A stretch of DNA of 44,635 nt, taken from assembly GCA_000434675.1 (NCBI GenBank), contig HF988635.1, forward strand, positions 1-44,635, in the 5' to 3' direction. This document shows positions 7,492 through 15,686 of this stretch, piece after piece. This stretch comes from Faecalibacterium sp. CAG:1138. GTDB taxonomy: Bacteria; Bacillota; Clostridia; Christensenellales; CAG-917. The translations under genes and the position numbers were made by a program. The notes below the pieces were generated by a model, which saw nothing but the letters and a program-made list of their open reading frames with translations, did no database searches and had not been told where the DNA came from. Each line of letters opens with the position of its first letter. The stretch's first letter is position 1.

Positions 7492-8154
7492 ATGACAATA
7501 AAAAAACGATGTCAAGAAATAAAAGAGTATTTTCTTAATAAAATAACGCTTGCTGAACAAACACAAGATCGTGCGATAATCAGTGTTGTATGTTTGTCCA
7601 TATTAGATTGTTTAGCGCAAGAAAGCAGTAATTATCCTATATTTAACAATCAAAAATCTTTCATTGATTTTGTAAAAAAATACGGTGATTCCAACATTTT
7701 AGATTGTGTAAATTACGTGACTTTATATTATGCCAATATAGAGAAGTTTAATTTGCAAGGAATCTATATCAACCAAATACTATCCAGTGGATGCGTATAT
7801 ACTTTGCCAGAGGTTTGTGAAATATTTAGAAAGATTTCTACCGATACAACTCCTTACAAAGAACTAAAGAATCACAATCTATCCAATCAATTATGGTTTT
7901 ATCGAAATAAGGTAATGCACGAGCACAATACATTATCCTATGACATTTCGAAAAACACATCTTGGATTCCTGATAACGTCCCATATTTTTATTCATACTC
8001 GTCTAAATGGGTGTTCTGTATCCCGACAAATTTTATCAAAGAATTACTAATACGATGTTTGGAAAATTATCTGCGTCATTGCGAAGAATGCGACAAAGAT
8101 CCGTTTAAAAATAACAATTCTGATAGATCAATATATCTTTCATGGGTTAATTAA
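7492..8154 (+). CDS. HEPN-like protein, possible RNase toxin
   Basis: A 220-residue soluble protein, mostly helical. Near the C-terminal third, FYRNKVMHEHN contains R138-N-K-V-M-H143, the Rx4H pattern (with N after R) of catalytic HEPN RNases used in toxin-antitoxin and abortive-infection systems. The N-terminal helix pattern (LAEQTQDRAIISVVCLSILD) also suits a HEPN bundle. The assignment rests mainly on the motif. Ribosome binding is provided by the G9 tract at 7477-7485, which could vary in length. It is followed in the same direction by the nuclease-helicase gene, 421 bases downstream; AT content is unlike the metabolic genes beyond 10.6 kb. An AbiF/Abi-like HEPN is an alternative description. 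Confidence 0.6.
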   Translation: MTIKKRCQEIKEYFLNKITLAEQTQDRAIISVVCLSILDCLAQESSNYPIFNNQKSFIDFVKKYGDSNILDCVNYVTLYYANIEKFNLQGIYINQILSSGCVYTLPEVCEIFRKISTDTTPYKELKNHNLSNQLWFYRNKVMHEHNTLSYDISKNTSWIPDNVPYFYSYSSKWVFCIPTNFIKELLIRCLENYLRHCEECDKDPFKNNNSDRSIYLSWVN

Positions 8155-8575
8155 ATCTAAATAATAACACAAGCGATTTTCTTCCGCTTTATTATGAATT
8201 AATATATAGCAGTTATAGAAGCATATCTGTTTGAGTATTCAATCTTCTGTACTATAATCCAGATGTAATTGGTTTAAATATGTTTATCTACCATAAACCG
8301 CCATATAGTGTTGGCACATTTTGATGAAATACTCAGGCATATAGCTTTTGTTTTGTAAGGAGAGGCGAGTTCCACGTGCATTAATGACGAAGTCCCCTCT
8401 TTTCGACCCAAACGCCCTTTTCTTCTTGCCTTATAATCTATCTAAATCATAAACCGTTTAACTTTTATGGTTTTTTATTTGTAGGAAAGGTTATTTACGT
8501 GATACAATTTATAAAGAAACAGCATATTTTGGTTTTTTACACTAAGCCATAAACAAAAACATTTGGAAATCAATT
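8155..8575. other. AT-rich intergenic region
   Basis: 421 bases between the HEPN-like gene and the helicase gene. A weak hairpin, AAACCG with ATGGTTT followed by T's, occurs near 8450-8480 and may end the upstream transcript. AT-rich promoter-like sequence follows, but no clear -35/-10 pair was chosen. No ORF of note. Confidence 0.4.
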
Positions 8576-10546
8576 ATGAAAAGCACAAATTACTACTACT
8601 CTTCTACAATCACTAATTTTTTACTTCAAAAAAATGAAGAAATACTTGGCACTATCTATTCAAATGATCCACATGCAGAAACCAAATTACAGCAAGCTAA
8701 CACTTGGGAAACGGAAATCAAAATTCTCAAGCAGCAGTTAGACGGAATAAAAGAAGGACGAATATTGTTTGAGTACACTATTCCTCGCATGGGAAAACGT
8801 GTTGACACTATAATCCTTCATGAGAATATTGTGTTTGTTTTAGAGTTTAAATGTGGCGATTCTGAATATAGGTCAAGCACGTATGATCAAGTTTATGACT
8901 ACGCTTTAGATCTACGCAATTTTCAAAAAGAAAGCCACAATGCTTTGATTGTTCCTATAATTATTTCCACTCAAGCCCCAGCCTCCACATTCAACATCAT
9001 AGATACCGGGCACATACTTGCTCCATTAAAGTGCAATTCTTCAAATATACGGTCTGCAATTGAATCCGTTTGTGCACTTTATCAAAAAGAACCATTTTTT
9101 GATTACATTCAATGGCAAGAATCCGAATACTTGCCTACGCCAACCATTATTGAAGCAGCACAAGCACTATACCGAGGACATAATGTTCATGATATAACCC
9201 GCAATGATGCTGGAACGAAAAATCTTTCCATAACGACTGACAAAATCAACCAGATAATCGAATATAGCAAAGCAAATCATCGCAAATCAATCTGTTTTGT
9301 AACAGGTGTTCCTGGCGCAGGGAAAACACTTGTTGGTCTGAATGTTGCAATTGAGCGTTCGAATGCTCAAAAAGGTGAACACGCCGTTTTTTTATCTGGC
9401 AATTTTCCACTTGTTACTGTTCTTCAAGAAGCGCTAGCACGCGATAAAGTTGAACAAAGTAAAAACAGCGCCGCAAAAATCAGTAAAACTACCGCTCTTC
9501 GAGAAACCTCCGCTTTTATTCAAATAATTCATCAATATAGAGATTCCTTCGTCGGAAATAATAATGTTCCACCTGAAAGAATTGCCGTCTTCGACGAAGC
9601 ACAAAGAGCCTGGACAAAACCACAAATTGCCAAGTTTATGGCGACAAAAAAAGGTATAGAAGACTTTAAATTCAGCGAACCCGAATTTCTCATAAACACA
9701 ATGGACAGACATGAAGACTGGACCGTGATAATATGTCTCGTCGGAGGAGGGCAAGAGATAAACACTGGCGAGGCCGGTCTTATCGAATGGTTTGATTCAT
9801 TAAAACGTTCATATAAAAATTGGGACGTATATGTTTCATCCGAGCTAAATGATACCGAATATCGTAGGGACAGAACTCTCTCTTCTCTTTTTGAAGGGCT
9901 TAATGTTTCAACAGAAGATGATCTGCATCTTTCCACATCTATTCGTTCTTTCCGAACACCAGATTTGGCTGCCTTTGTAAAAGCAATTCTTGATGTGGAA
10001 AAAGACAAGGCAAAAAATTTGTTCCAAAAAATAAAAGATAAGTATCCTGTATTGTTGACACGCGATCTTGAGGAAGCAAAAAACTGGATAAAGCAGCAAT
10101 GCAAAGGATCAATGAGATATGGTTTAATTGCAAGCAGCGGAGCCTTAAGACTAAAACCTCGTGGCATTTTTGTTAAGAACGAAATCAATGTGGCAAATTG
10201 GTTTTTGAATGATAAATTTGATGTTCGTTCAAGCTATTATCTGGAAGATGTCGTAAGCGAATTTGACATACAAGGTTTAGAACTTGACTATTCTTTGGTA
10301 GCATGGGACGGGGATTTTAGATTTGACGGAACACAATGGACCTATAATAGTTTCGTTGGCAACCGTTGGCAAAAAATAAATTCTGATGATAATAAATTGT
10401 ATCTGAAAAATGCTTATCGTGTCCTTCTTACCAGAGCACGCCAAGGCATGGTTATTTATGTACCAGAAGGAGATTTATTTGATGAAACCCGCAAGCCAGA
10501 ATATTATGATAAAACGTATGAATATCTAAAATCTTTCATCGAATAA
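8576..10546 (+). CDS. PD-(D/E)xK nuclease-like and Schlafen-group-3 (DUF2075) helicase
   Basis: A 656-residue two-part enzyme. Residues about 40-130 show D77, then E90-F91-K92 in RVDTII...FVLEFKCG, the D-(x)n-ExK pattern of PD-(D/E)xK nucleases. From about 238 the SF1-type ATPase begins: Walker A GVPGAGKT (244-251), Walker B AVFDEAQRAW near 336-345, LSTSIRSFRTPDLAAFV near 460, and the DUF2075 C-terminal signatures FDIQGLELDYSLVAWDGD and NAYRVLLTRARQGMVIYV. Such proteins occur in bacterial defence loci, but a specific role is not established here. The ATG at 8576 has only a weak TTGGAAA site. A strong terminator follows at 10575. Confidence 0.85.
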   Translation: MKSTNYYYSSTITNFLLQKNEEILGTIYSNDPHAETKLQQANTWETEIKILKQQLDGIKEGRILFEYTIPRMGKRVDTIILHENIVFVLEFKCGDSEYRSSTYDQVYDYALDLRNFQKESHNALIVPIIISTQAPASTFNIIDTGHILAPLKCNSSNIRSAIESVCALYQKEPFFDYIQWQESEYLPTPTIIEAAQALYRGHNVHDITRNDAGTKNLSITTDKINQIIEYSKANHRKSICFVTGVPGAGKTLVGLNVAIERSNAQKGEHAVFLSGNFPLVTVLQEALARDKVEQSKNSAAKISKTTALRETSAFIQIIHQYRDSFVGNNNVPPERIAVFDEAQRAWTKPQIAKFMATKKGIEDFKFSEPEFLINTMDRHEDWTVIICLVGGGQEINTGEAGLIEWFDSLKRSYKNWDVYVSSELNDTEYRRDRTLSSLFEGLNVSTEDDLHLSTSIRSFRTPDLAAFVKAILDVEKDKAKNLFQKIKDKYPVLLTRDLEEAKNWIKQQCKGSMRYGLIASSGALRLKPRGIFVKNEINVANWFLNDKFDVRSSYYLEDVVSEFDIQGLELDYSLVAWDGDFRFDGTQWTYNSFVGNRWQKINSDDNKLYLKNAYRVLLTRARQGMVIYVPEGDLFDETRKPEYYDKTYEYLKSFIE

Positions 10547-10574
10547 AAAATATAAATTGCTAAAATCGCTAATT

Positions 10575-10604
10575 AAAAACCACCGTACTGTACGGTGGTT
10601 TTTA
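10575..10604 (+). terminator. Intrinsic terminator after the helicase gene
   Basis: Stem AAAACCACCGTAC with GTACGGTGGTTTT, then T's; symmetric enough to work in both directions. Confidence 0.85.
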
Positions 10605-10607
10605 TCA

Positions 10608-10636
10608 CAAAAATGCCCGCAGGGGGCCTGCGGGCA
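10608..10636 (-). terminator. Intrinsic terminator of the kinase/dehydrogenase operon
   Basis: On the minus strand TGCCCGCAGG pairs with CCTGCGGGCA and is followed by five T's. It lies just past the stop at 10665. Confidence 0.88.
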
Positions 10637-10664
10637 GAGGGTTGGTTAGATGTTTTGAGGCGGG

Positions 10665-12434
10665 CTATTCGCCGATTTTTTTAAATTTGCCTTTTTCCCA
10701 TTTTTCACTGAGAGGAACTTTTTGGTCGTCCCTGAGGTCGAGGCCGATGGTTCCGCCGGGGTTCAGAATGCCTTCCGGATCGAAGTGATGCTTCAAGGTT
10801 TTCAGCACTTCCATTCTGTCGGTGCCGATTTGCCCTTCGAGCCACGGAGCGAACAATTTTCCGATGCCGTGGTGGTGGCTCATGCAAGCGCCGGATTTTT
10901 GAATGGCGTCCAAAATTCCGCTATGATATTCGACGAATTCGTCGATGTCCTCGAGATGCGCAATGAAGATGAAATAAAGGTTGGCGCCCTGCTCGTAGCA
11001 GTGAGAAATATGCGTAGTGCAAACGGTTTTCGGGCGGGATTTGCAGTATGCTCTGACGCTCTTATAAACTTTAGGCATGCTGTGCCAATCTACCGCGCAC
11101 TCCAAGGTGTCGATCATGATGCCGAAATCCTGAATGTTGTCGCGCATATAGCTGTCGTTGAAGCGGCCGCCTTCCCAGCTCTTGCAGACGAGCCCCGGAA
11201 GCTGCATTGCTCCGTGCTTTTTGCAAATTTTGGCGAGTTTGCGTTTTATGAGTTTCTGGAGCGCTTTGTCGCCGTCGTTGAACCCGAGCATCAGGCATCT
11301 TTCGCCCGGTTTATAGCCGAAGGTGCCGAGCATTTTGCCGACTATATTCTCCTCGACGCCGTATAGGTGCAGCATGAAGCTGGTTTCTTCTTCGTCGGAA
11401 AGACGGAATGCCGACGGATGACCGAATTCGCCCTGCATAACTTCGCGCATGGCTTTCTGCCCTTCCTCGAAGCTGTGGAAAATGAAGCAGAAACGGGTGC
11501 GATCTTCAGGGTGATACTTAAAGACTTTGAGAGTAACCTCCGTCAGAACGCCGAACGTACCTTCGCTGCCCATCATAATTTGATCGACGTCCGGGCCGCA
11601 GGCTTTGCGAGGGACTATATCGGTTTTAAGTTTACCGACAGGAGTAACGTATTCCTGACTGACGACTATGTCTTCGATTTTGCCGTAATAGGTGCTGTTC
11701 TGACCGGCGCCTCTGGTGACAACCCAGCCGCCGACGGAAGAATATTCGAAGCTTTGCGGAAAATGTCCGCCGGTGTAACGGCATTTCGTGCCGAAGTTTT
11801 TCGGAGCTTCGTTGAGGATTTTTTCGTACGCAGGTCCCATAAGTCCCGGCTGGACAGTGATGGTCTGATTGATTTCGTCGAACGACACCACTTTGTTAAA
11901 GTGACGTCTGAGGTCCAAAGTTACGCTTCTTCTGAGGATGGCTTCCGGGCCTCTCGTAACGCTGCTGCCGCCGCCGTAAACGTAGAGGTTGATGTGATCC
12001 CTGACGCAGACGGCCATAATCTTTTCGACATCCTCCGTGGTGGACGGATAGATGACCGCATCCGGAGCGTTTTCCACTATTCCGTGGCGAAGCCTGAGTA
12101 TGTCGAGCATGGTTTTGCCGTAGCACACGCTGACGCGGCTGTTGTCGTCAATTGCCACGTTATCGTCGCCTACTATGCTCTTAAACTCCTTAATCTGTGA
12201 TTCCGTCAACGCGCAAGGTATGTCGCACTTGACTTTTTCAAGCCCCAGATAGTGCCATTCCTTGAAGTCGTCGTCGGTGAGGTCGAAGGTCTTTTTGACG
12301 AGCTTGTAAAGCCCCTCTTTCGGCGGTTTGTTGAAGGTCGGATCGCCCCACTTAAAATGATTGCGATAGCTGTCGGAAGGCGCAACTTCCGTGTACCACT
12401 TCGGCTCGAAGCCTTTGTAAGGTTTGTGTCCCAT
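10665..12434 (-). CDS. Alkylglycerone-phosphate-synthase-like FAD-binding oxidase
   Basis: A 589-residue VAO-family flavoprotein. FAD-binding motifs are clear: PSTTEDVEKIMAVC and YGGGSSVTRG (about 145-175), SSVGGWVVTRGAGQNSTYYG (about 230-250) and PDVDQIMMGSEGTFGVLTEV (about 280-300). Near 535-545 the His-rich loop SHHHGIGKL matches the active-site loop of alkylglycerone phosphate synthase. That enzyme swaps acyl for alkyl on dihydroxyacetone phosphate; many bacterial homologues are uncharacterised and may oxidise hydroxy compounds instead. It is the last gene of an operon with an FGGY kinase and GlpA-like dehydrogenase, so its substrate is likely a glycerol-phosphate-like molecule. Start ATG 12434 has AAGGAG before it. 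Confidence 0.85.
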   Translation of the reverse strand: MGHKPYKGFEPKWYTEVAPSDSYRNHFKWGDPTFNKPPKEGLYKLVKKTFDLTDDDFKEWHYLGLEKVKCDIPCALTESQIKEFKSIVGDDNVAIDDNSRVSVCYGKTMLDILRLRHGIVENAPDAVIYPSTTEDVEKIMAVCVRDHINLYVYGGGSSVTRGPEAILRRSVTLDLRRHFNKVVSFDEINQTITVQPGLMGPAYEKILNEAPKNFGTKCRYTGGHFPQSFEYSSVGGWVVTRGAGQNSTYYGKIEDIVVSQEYVTPVGKLKTDIVPRKACGPDVDQIMMGSEGTFGVLTEVTLKVFKYHPEDRTRFCFIFHSFEEGQKAMREVMQGEFGHPSAFRLSDEEETSFMLHLYGVEENIVGKMLGTFGYKPGERCLMLGFNDGDKALQKLIKRKLAKICKKHGAMQLPGLVCKSWEGGRFNDSYMRDNIQDFGIMIDTLECAVDWHSMPKVYKSVRAYCKSRPKTVCTTHISHCYEQGANLYFIFIAHLEDIDEFVEYHSGILDAIQKSGACMSHHHGIGKLFAPWLEGQIGTDRMEVLKTLKHHFDPEGILNPGGTIGLDLRDDQKVPLSEKWEKGKFKKIGE

Positions 12435-12453
12435 AATATATTCTCCTTATTTT

Positions 12454-14082
12454 TTATCCTTTAAGAAAGTCGGCGGAGTCGATGTCGGTTTCGCCGCTTA
12501 TCGTTACGTCGGAACGGACGGATTCGGTTTCGCACAAAACGTCCTTGATTTCCGAATAGAACTTTTTGTTGGCCTTGTATATCTTTTTGTAAACTCTGTC
12601 GAAAAGCTGTTGATAGATTTGGTGATTTTTCGGGTTCGGCTGATATTCCTTGACGACGTGCGACATTGCTTTGACGGCCTCGTCGAGGTTTTTGAATTCG
12701 CCCATACCTACGAACGCCGCCATAGCGCAACCGAGTGCGCTGGTTTCGTAGGTCTGCACTTTCTGAACCTTCAATCCCGCAATATCCGCAGTTATCTGAC
12801 AAATTACGTCGCTGTTTGCGCCGCCGCCCGAAACCGTCAGGCGTTTGACGCTGTAGCCTGCGCGTTTTTCCATACGTTTCAGGCCGTCGTAAAGCGCATA
12901 GCCTATGCCTTCGATTATGGCGCGGTAGAGATGGATGCGGCTGTGAACGTCGCTGAAGCCGATTATACACCCTTTTGCCTCCGGAGTTTTCACGCCGGGC
13001 GACCAGTACGGTTGCAAAATAAGCCCCTGACTTCCCGGAGGAACCTCGGAAAGTCGTTTGTTAAGAAGTTCTTCCGGCGAAATACCCAGTTTTTGAGCTT
13101 CGACGACTTCTTTTGAGGCAAATTCGTTTTTGAACCAGGTTACCATCCAGTACCCTCTGAACACAAGGGTTTCGGGATTGAACTTGTCGGGATAAAGCGA
13201 CGGATATGCAGGCATAAACGCCGACGGGCTGACGTGCTTGTCGGTCGTAAGCTGCACCGACGCCGCAGTGCCCATGCTTAAACTTGCCACGTCGTTTCCT
13301 ACGCAACCCGTTCCGAGCGTTTCGCAGCCCTTGTCGCTTCCGGACGCAATAAACGGCAAGCCGACCGGAAGTCCCGTTGCCGCGGCGGCTTCTTCGGTGA
13401 TGCCGCCTATCACGCTGCACGGCGGACAAAGCTCTGCCATCTGCTCGTCGGTGCAATCGAAAATGTGTCTTGTCAGATCGCTCTTTTTGAGCCATGTTTT
13501 GCGCTTGTAGTCAAACGGAAAATGACCGATCATCGAAGCGGTGCTGTCCACCAGCTTCCCGGTGAAACGATAGTTTACGTATGCGGAAAATTGCGTATAT
13601 TTGGCCGTGTTGGCCCAGACTTCCGGCTCGTATTTTTTAATCCAGTTGCAAAAAGTGGCTTCCCTTTGCATAATCACCGTGTCGTACATTCCGACACATT
13701 TGAAAAGCGCTCTCTGCCAAAGCGGAATTCCTTCCTCTGCATGGTCCAGTCGTCTTGCGTCCAGATACAAAATGACGGGTCTTATGACGTTTAGATCCTT
13801 ATCCCAGCACACCACCGCGTCCCTGAACGTCGTTACGGACGCCGCGCCGATTTTGCTCCACACTTCCTCTCCGACCTCTTTTTTGAGCATAAGCGAGGTT
13901 TCCGAAAGCTTTTGCCAGTAAAAATCGACGTCCTGCTCCGCCCAACCCGGTTTTTTGCTGTAGTAAGCAGGCGAAAACGGATTTTTGACTTTGCCGACGG
14001 TGTTGCCTTTGTTGTCGAAAATCAAAGCCCTGACGCTTTGAGTGCCGAAATCGTACGCAATGACGTAAGGTTTTTTATCCAT
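12454..14082 (-). CDS. FGGY-family carbohydrate/polyol kinase
   Basis: A 542-residue ATP-dependent sugar or polyol kinase. The N-terminal phosphate loop is YVIAYDFGTQSVRALIFD (about 7-24), the central pattern PFIASGSDKGCETLGTG is near 250, and the C-terminal FGGY signature includes EGIGYALYDGL and LTVSGGGANSDVICQITADI (about 395-445), ending ETSALGCAMAAFVGMG. The length is slightly above glycerol kinase or xylulokinase (about 500). The substrate is not determined by the motifs; the neighbours (GlpA-like and alkylglycerone-phosphate-synthase-like enzymes) favour a glycerol-like polyol or keto-polyol. AAGGAG precedes ATG 14082, ten bases after the DUF1667 gene. Confidence 0.9.
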   Translation of the reverse strand: MDKKPYVIAYDFGTQSVRALIFDNKGNTVGKVKNPFSPAYYSKKPGWAEQDVDFYWQKLSETSLMLKKEVGEEVWSKIGAASVTTFRDAVVCWDKDLNVIRPVILYLDARRLDHAEEGIPLWQRALFKCVGMYDTVIMQREATFCNWIKKYEPEVWANTAKYTQFSAYVNYRFTGKLVDSTASMIGHFPFDYKRKTWLKKSDLTRHIFDCTDEQMAELCPPCSVIGGITEEAAAATGLPVGLPFIASGSDKGCETLGTGCVGNDVASLSMGTAASVQLTTDKHVSPSAFMPAYPSLYPDKFNPETLVFRGYWMVTWFKNEFASKEVVEAQKLGISPEELLNKRLSEVPPGSQGLILQPYWSPGVKTPEAKGCIIGFSDVHSRIHLYRAIIEGIGYALYDGLKRMEKRAGYSVKRLTVSGGGANSDVICQITADIAGLKVQKVQTYETSALGCAMAAFVGMGEFKNLDEAVKAMSHVVKEYQPNPKNHQIYQQLFDRVYKKIYKANKKFYSEIKDVLCETESVRSDVTISGETDIDSADFLKG

Positions 14083-14092
14083 AGTTTTCTCC

Positions 14093-14437
14093 TTAAAAGT
14101 TTTCCGACATATCGGACGACGAAACGAGGTTTACTCCCGTTCCGAAAAGATTTGCCACAATCACTTCGCCGCGCTTCACGCGCCTATTTAAAACGACGGA
14201 ATTTGCAATTTTCATGCAATCGGCCATTTTGTCTTTCGGAATATCTGCCGAGGTTCTCACCGGAAGCACGGGCCTGTCCTCAAAAACCGTCCTCACCGTG
14301 GTGCAAACGGTGCGCATCGGGCAAGTCATTTCGTCCAGCGCGAATTTTTTGCCTCTCGGACATTTGTTGCCCGTAACTTCTCCGTCCGCTACGGTCAGCT
14401 TGCAGCTGTTAGGACATACTATACAAACGAATTCCAT
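14093..14437 (-). CDS. DUF1667 iron-sulfur protein
   Basis: A 114-residue protein with CIVCPNSCKL near the start and GNKCPRG near 22-28, four cysteines likely to bind an iron-sulfur cluster, plus CPMRT near 39. This DUF1667 family is found beside GlpA-like and GlpB-like flavoproteins in anaerobes, where it probably takes the electron-transfer place of GlpC. The gene sits three bases after the flavoprotein gene, with GGAGG inside the gap. Its acceptor (quinone, ferredoxin or NAD) is unknown. Confidence 0.9.
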   Translation of the reverse strand: MEFVCIVCPNSCKLTVADGEVTGNKCPRGKKFALDEMTCPMRTVCTTVRTVFEDRPVLPVRTSADIPKDKMADCMKIANSVVLNRRVKRGEVIVANLFGTGVNLVSSSDMSENF

Positions 14438-14440
14438 ATT

Positions 14441-15685
14441 CTAATCCTCCAACGAAAGTTCGACGCTGCCGCCGTTTTCCAGACCGTACTGTGAAAAGTC
14501 AAACGTAAGTCTTTCCATCTCAGGCGGGCGCAGGAACGCGTATTTCTTTTTGAACACTTCGTTTCCGTTCACCTTGATTTTGAAGGTCGCGCCGTTACGC
14601 GCCGCAGAGCTTCTGAAATAGATGATGGTTTCATCGAGATTTTCGCTTACGTTGAGCTTTTCCGGAACTACGTACAAAAACTCTTTGCCGGCCGAAATAT
14701 CCACATACTTAGGTTGTTTCTTGGAGTATTCGGCGGCGTTTTTGCCAGCCTCAACCGCACATTCCGACACGTAATCGACCAAATCGTTGACGTGAAGTGC
14801 GTTTCCTGCCGAAAACACACCTTCGACCGAAGTCATAAACTTCTGATCGCACACAGGCCCTTTCGCGCGGCCGTCAAGTTTGACGCCCAAAGATTCGGCC
14901 AGCTCGTTTTCGGGGATAAGTCCGCAGGACAGAATGAGCGCATCGCAAGGTATAATTTCTTCCGTTCCCTTGATCGGACGCATTTTTTCGTCCACTTTCG
15001 AAATTTCCACGGCCTCTAACCTATCTTCACCGAAAACTTTCTTTACGGTGTGAGAAAGATGAAGCGGAATGTTAAAATCCACGAGGCACTGATGTATGTT
15101 TCTGGTGAGGCCCGAAGGCTCGGACTTCACTTCGTAAACGCCGACGACTTCCGCTCCTTCGAGGGTAAGCCTTCTTGCCATGATGAGGCCTATGTCACCG
15201 CTGCCCAGAATGACGCAACGTTTGGTCGGCATAAATCCCATAAGATTGACGAAATTCTGCGCCGTTCCGGCCGTGTAAACGCCCGCAGGTCTGGTGCCCT
15301 GCACGAATATCTGTTTTGCCGTTCTTTCCCTGCAACCCGTGGCGAGCACTATGGTTTTGGAAGTAACGGACGAGGCGCCCTTGTCGTTGACGTACTCTAT
15401 TTCGAAGCCTTCGTCAAGCTTGGTTATTTTGGTAACGAAGGTTTGTTTCAAAACGTCGGCAGAGGTTTCTTTAAGCATATCTATAAAACGCTCCGCATAC
15501 TCCGGCCCCGACAGCTTTTCGCCGAAGGTTATAAGGCCGAATCCGTCGTGAATACATTGTTTCAAAATGCCCCCGAGACGTTTTTCCCGCTCGATCAGAA
15601 GGGTTTTTCCGCCGTTGTTGGAAGCAGAAATTGCCGCCGCAAGCCCCGCAGGGCCGCCGCCTATAACAACTACGTCGTACGTCAT
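14441..15685 (-). CDS. NAD(P)/FAD-dependent oxidoreductase (GlpB-like partner)
   Basis: A 414-residue two-dinucleotide-binding flavoprotein. The FAD loop is VVVIGGGPAGLAAAISASNN (5-24); the second nucleotide loop CVILGSGDIGLIMARRL is near 155-171; a FAD end motif VEGVFSAGNALHVND is near 285-300. The C-terminal 90 residues form an extra domain without recognised function. It directly follows the GlpA-like gene and precedes DUF1667, the order seen in anaerobic glycerol-3-phosphate dehydrogenase-like loci. It is probably the electron-transfer subunit. Confidence 0.88.
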   Translation of the reverse strand: MTYDVVVIGGGPAGLAAAISASNNGGKTLLIEREKRLGGILKQCIHDGFGLITFGEKLSGPEYAERFIDMLKETSADVLKQTFVTKITKLDEGFEIEYVNDKGASSVTSKTIVLATGCRERTAKQIFVQGTRPAGVYTAGTAQNFVNLMGFMPTKRCVILGSGDIGLIMARRLTLEGAEVVGVYEVKSEPSGLTRNIHQCLVDFNIPLHLSHTVKKVFGEDRLEAVEISKVDEKMRPIKGTEEIIPCDALILSCGLIPENELAESLGVKLDGRAKGPVCDQKFMTSVEGVFSAGNALHVNDLVDYVSECAVEAGKNAAEYSKKQPKYVDISAGKEFLYVVPEKLNVSENLDETIIYFRSSAARNGATFKIKVNGNEVFKKKYAFLRPPEMERLTFDFSQYGLENGGSVELSLED

Positions 15686-15686
15686 A

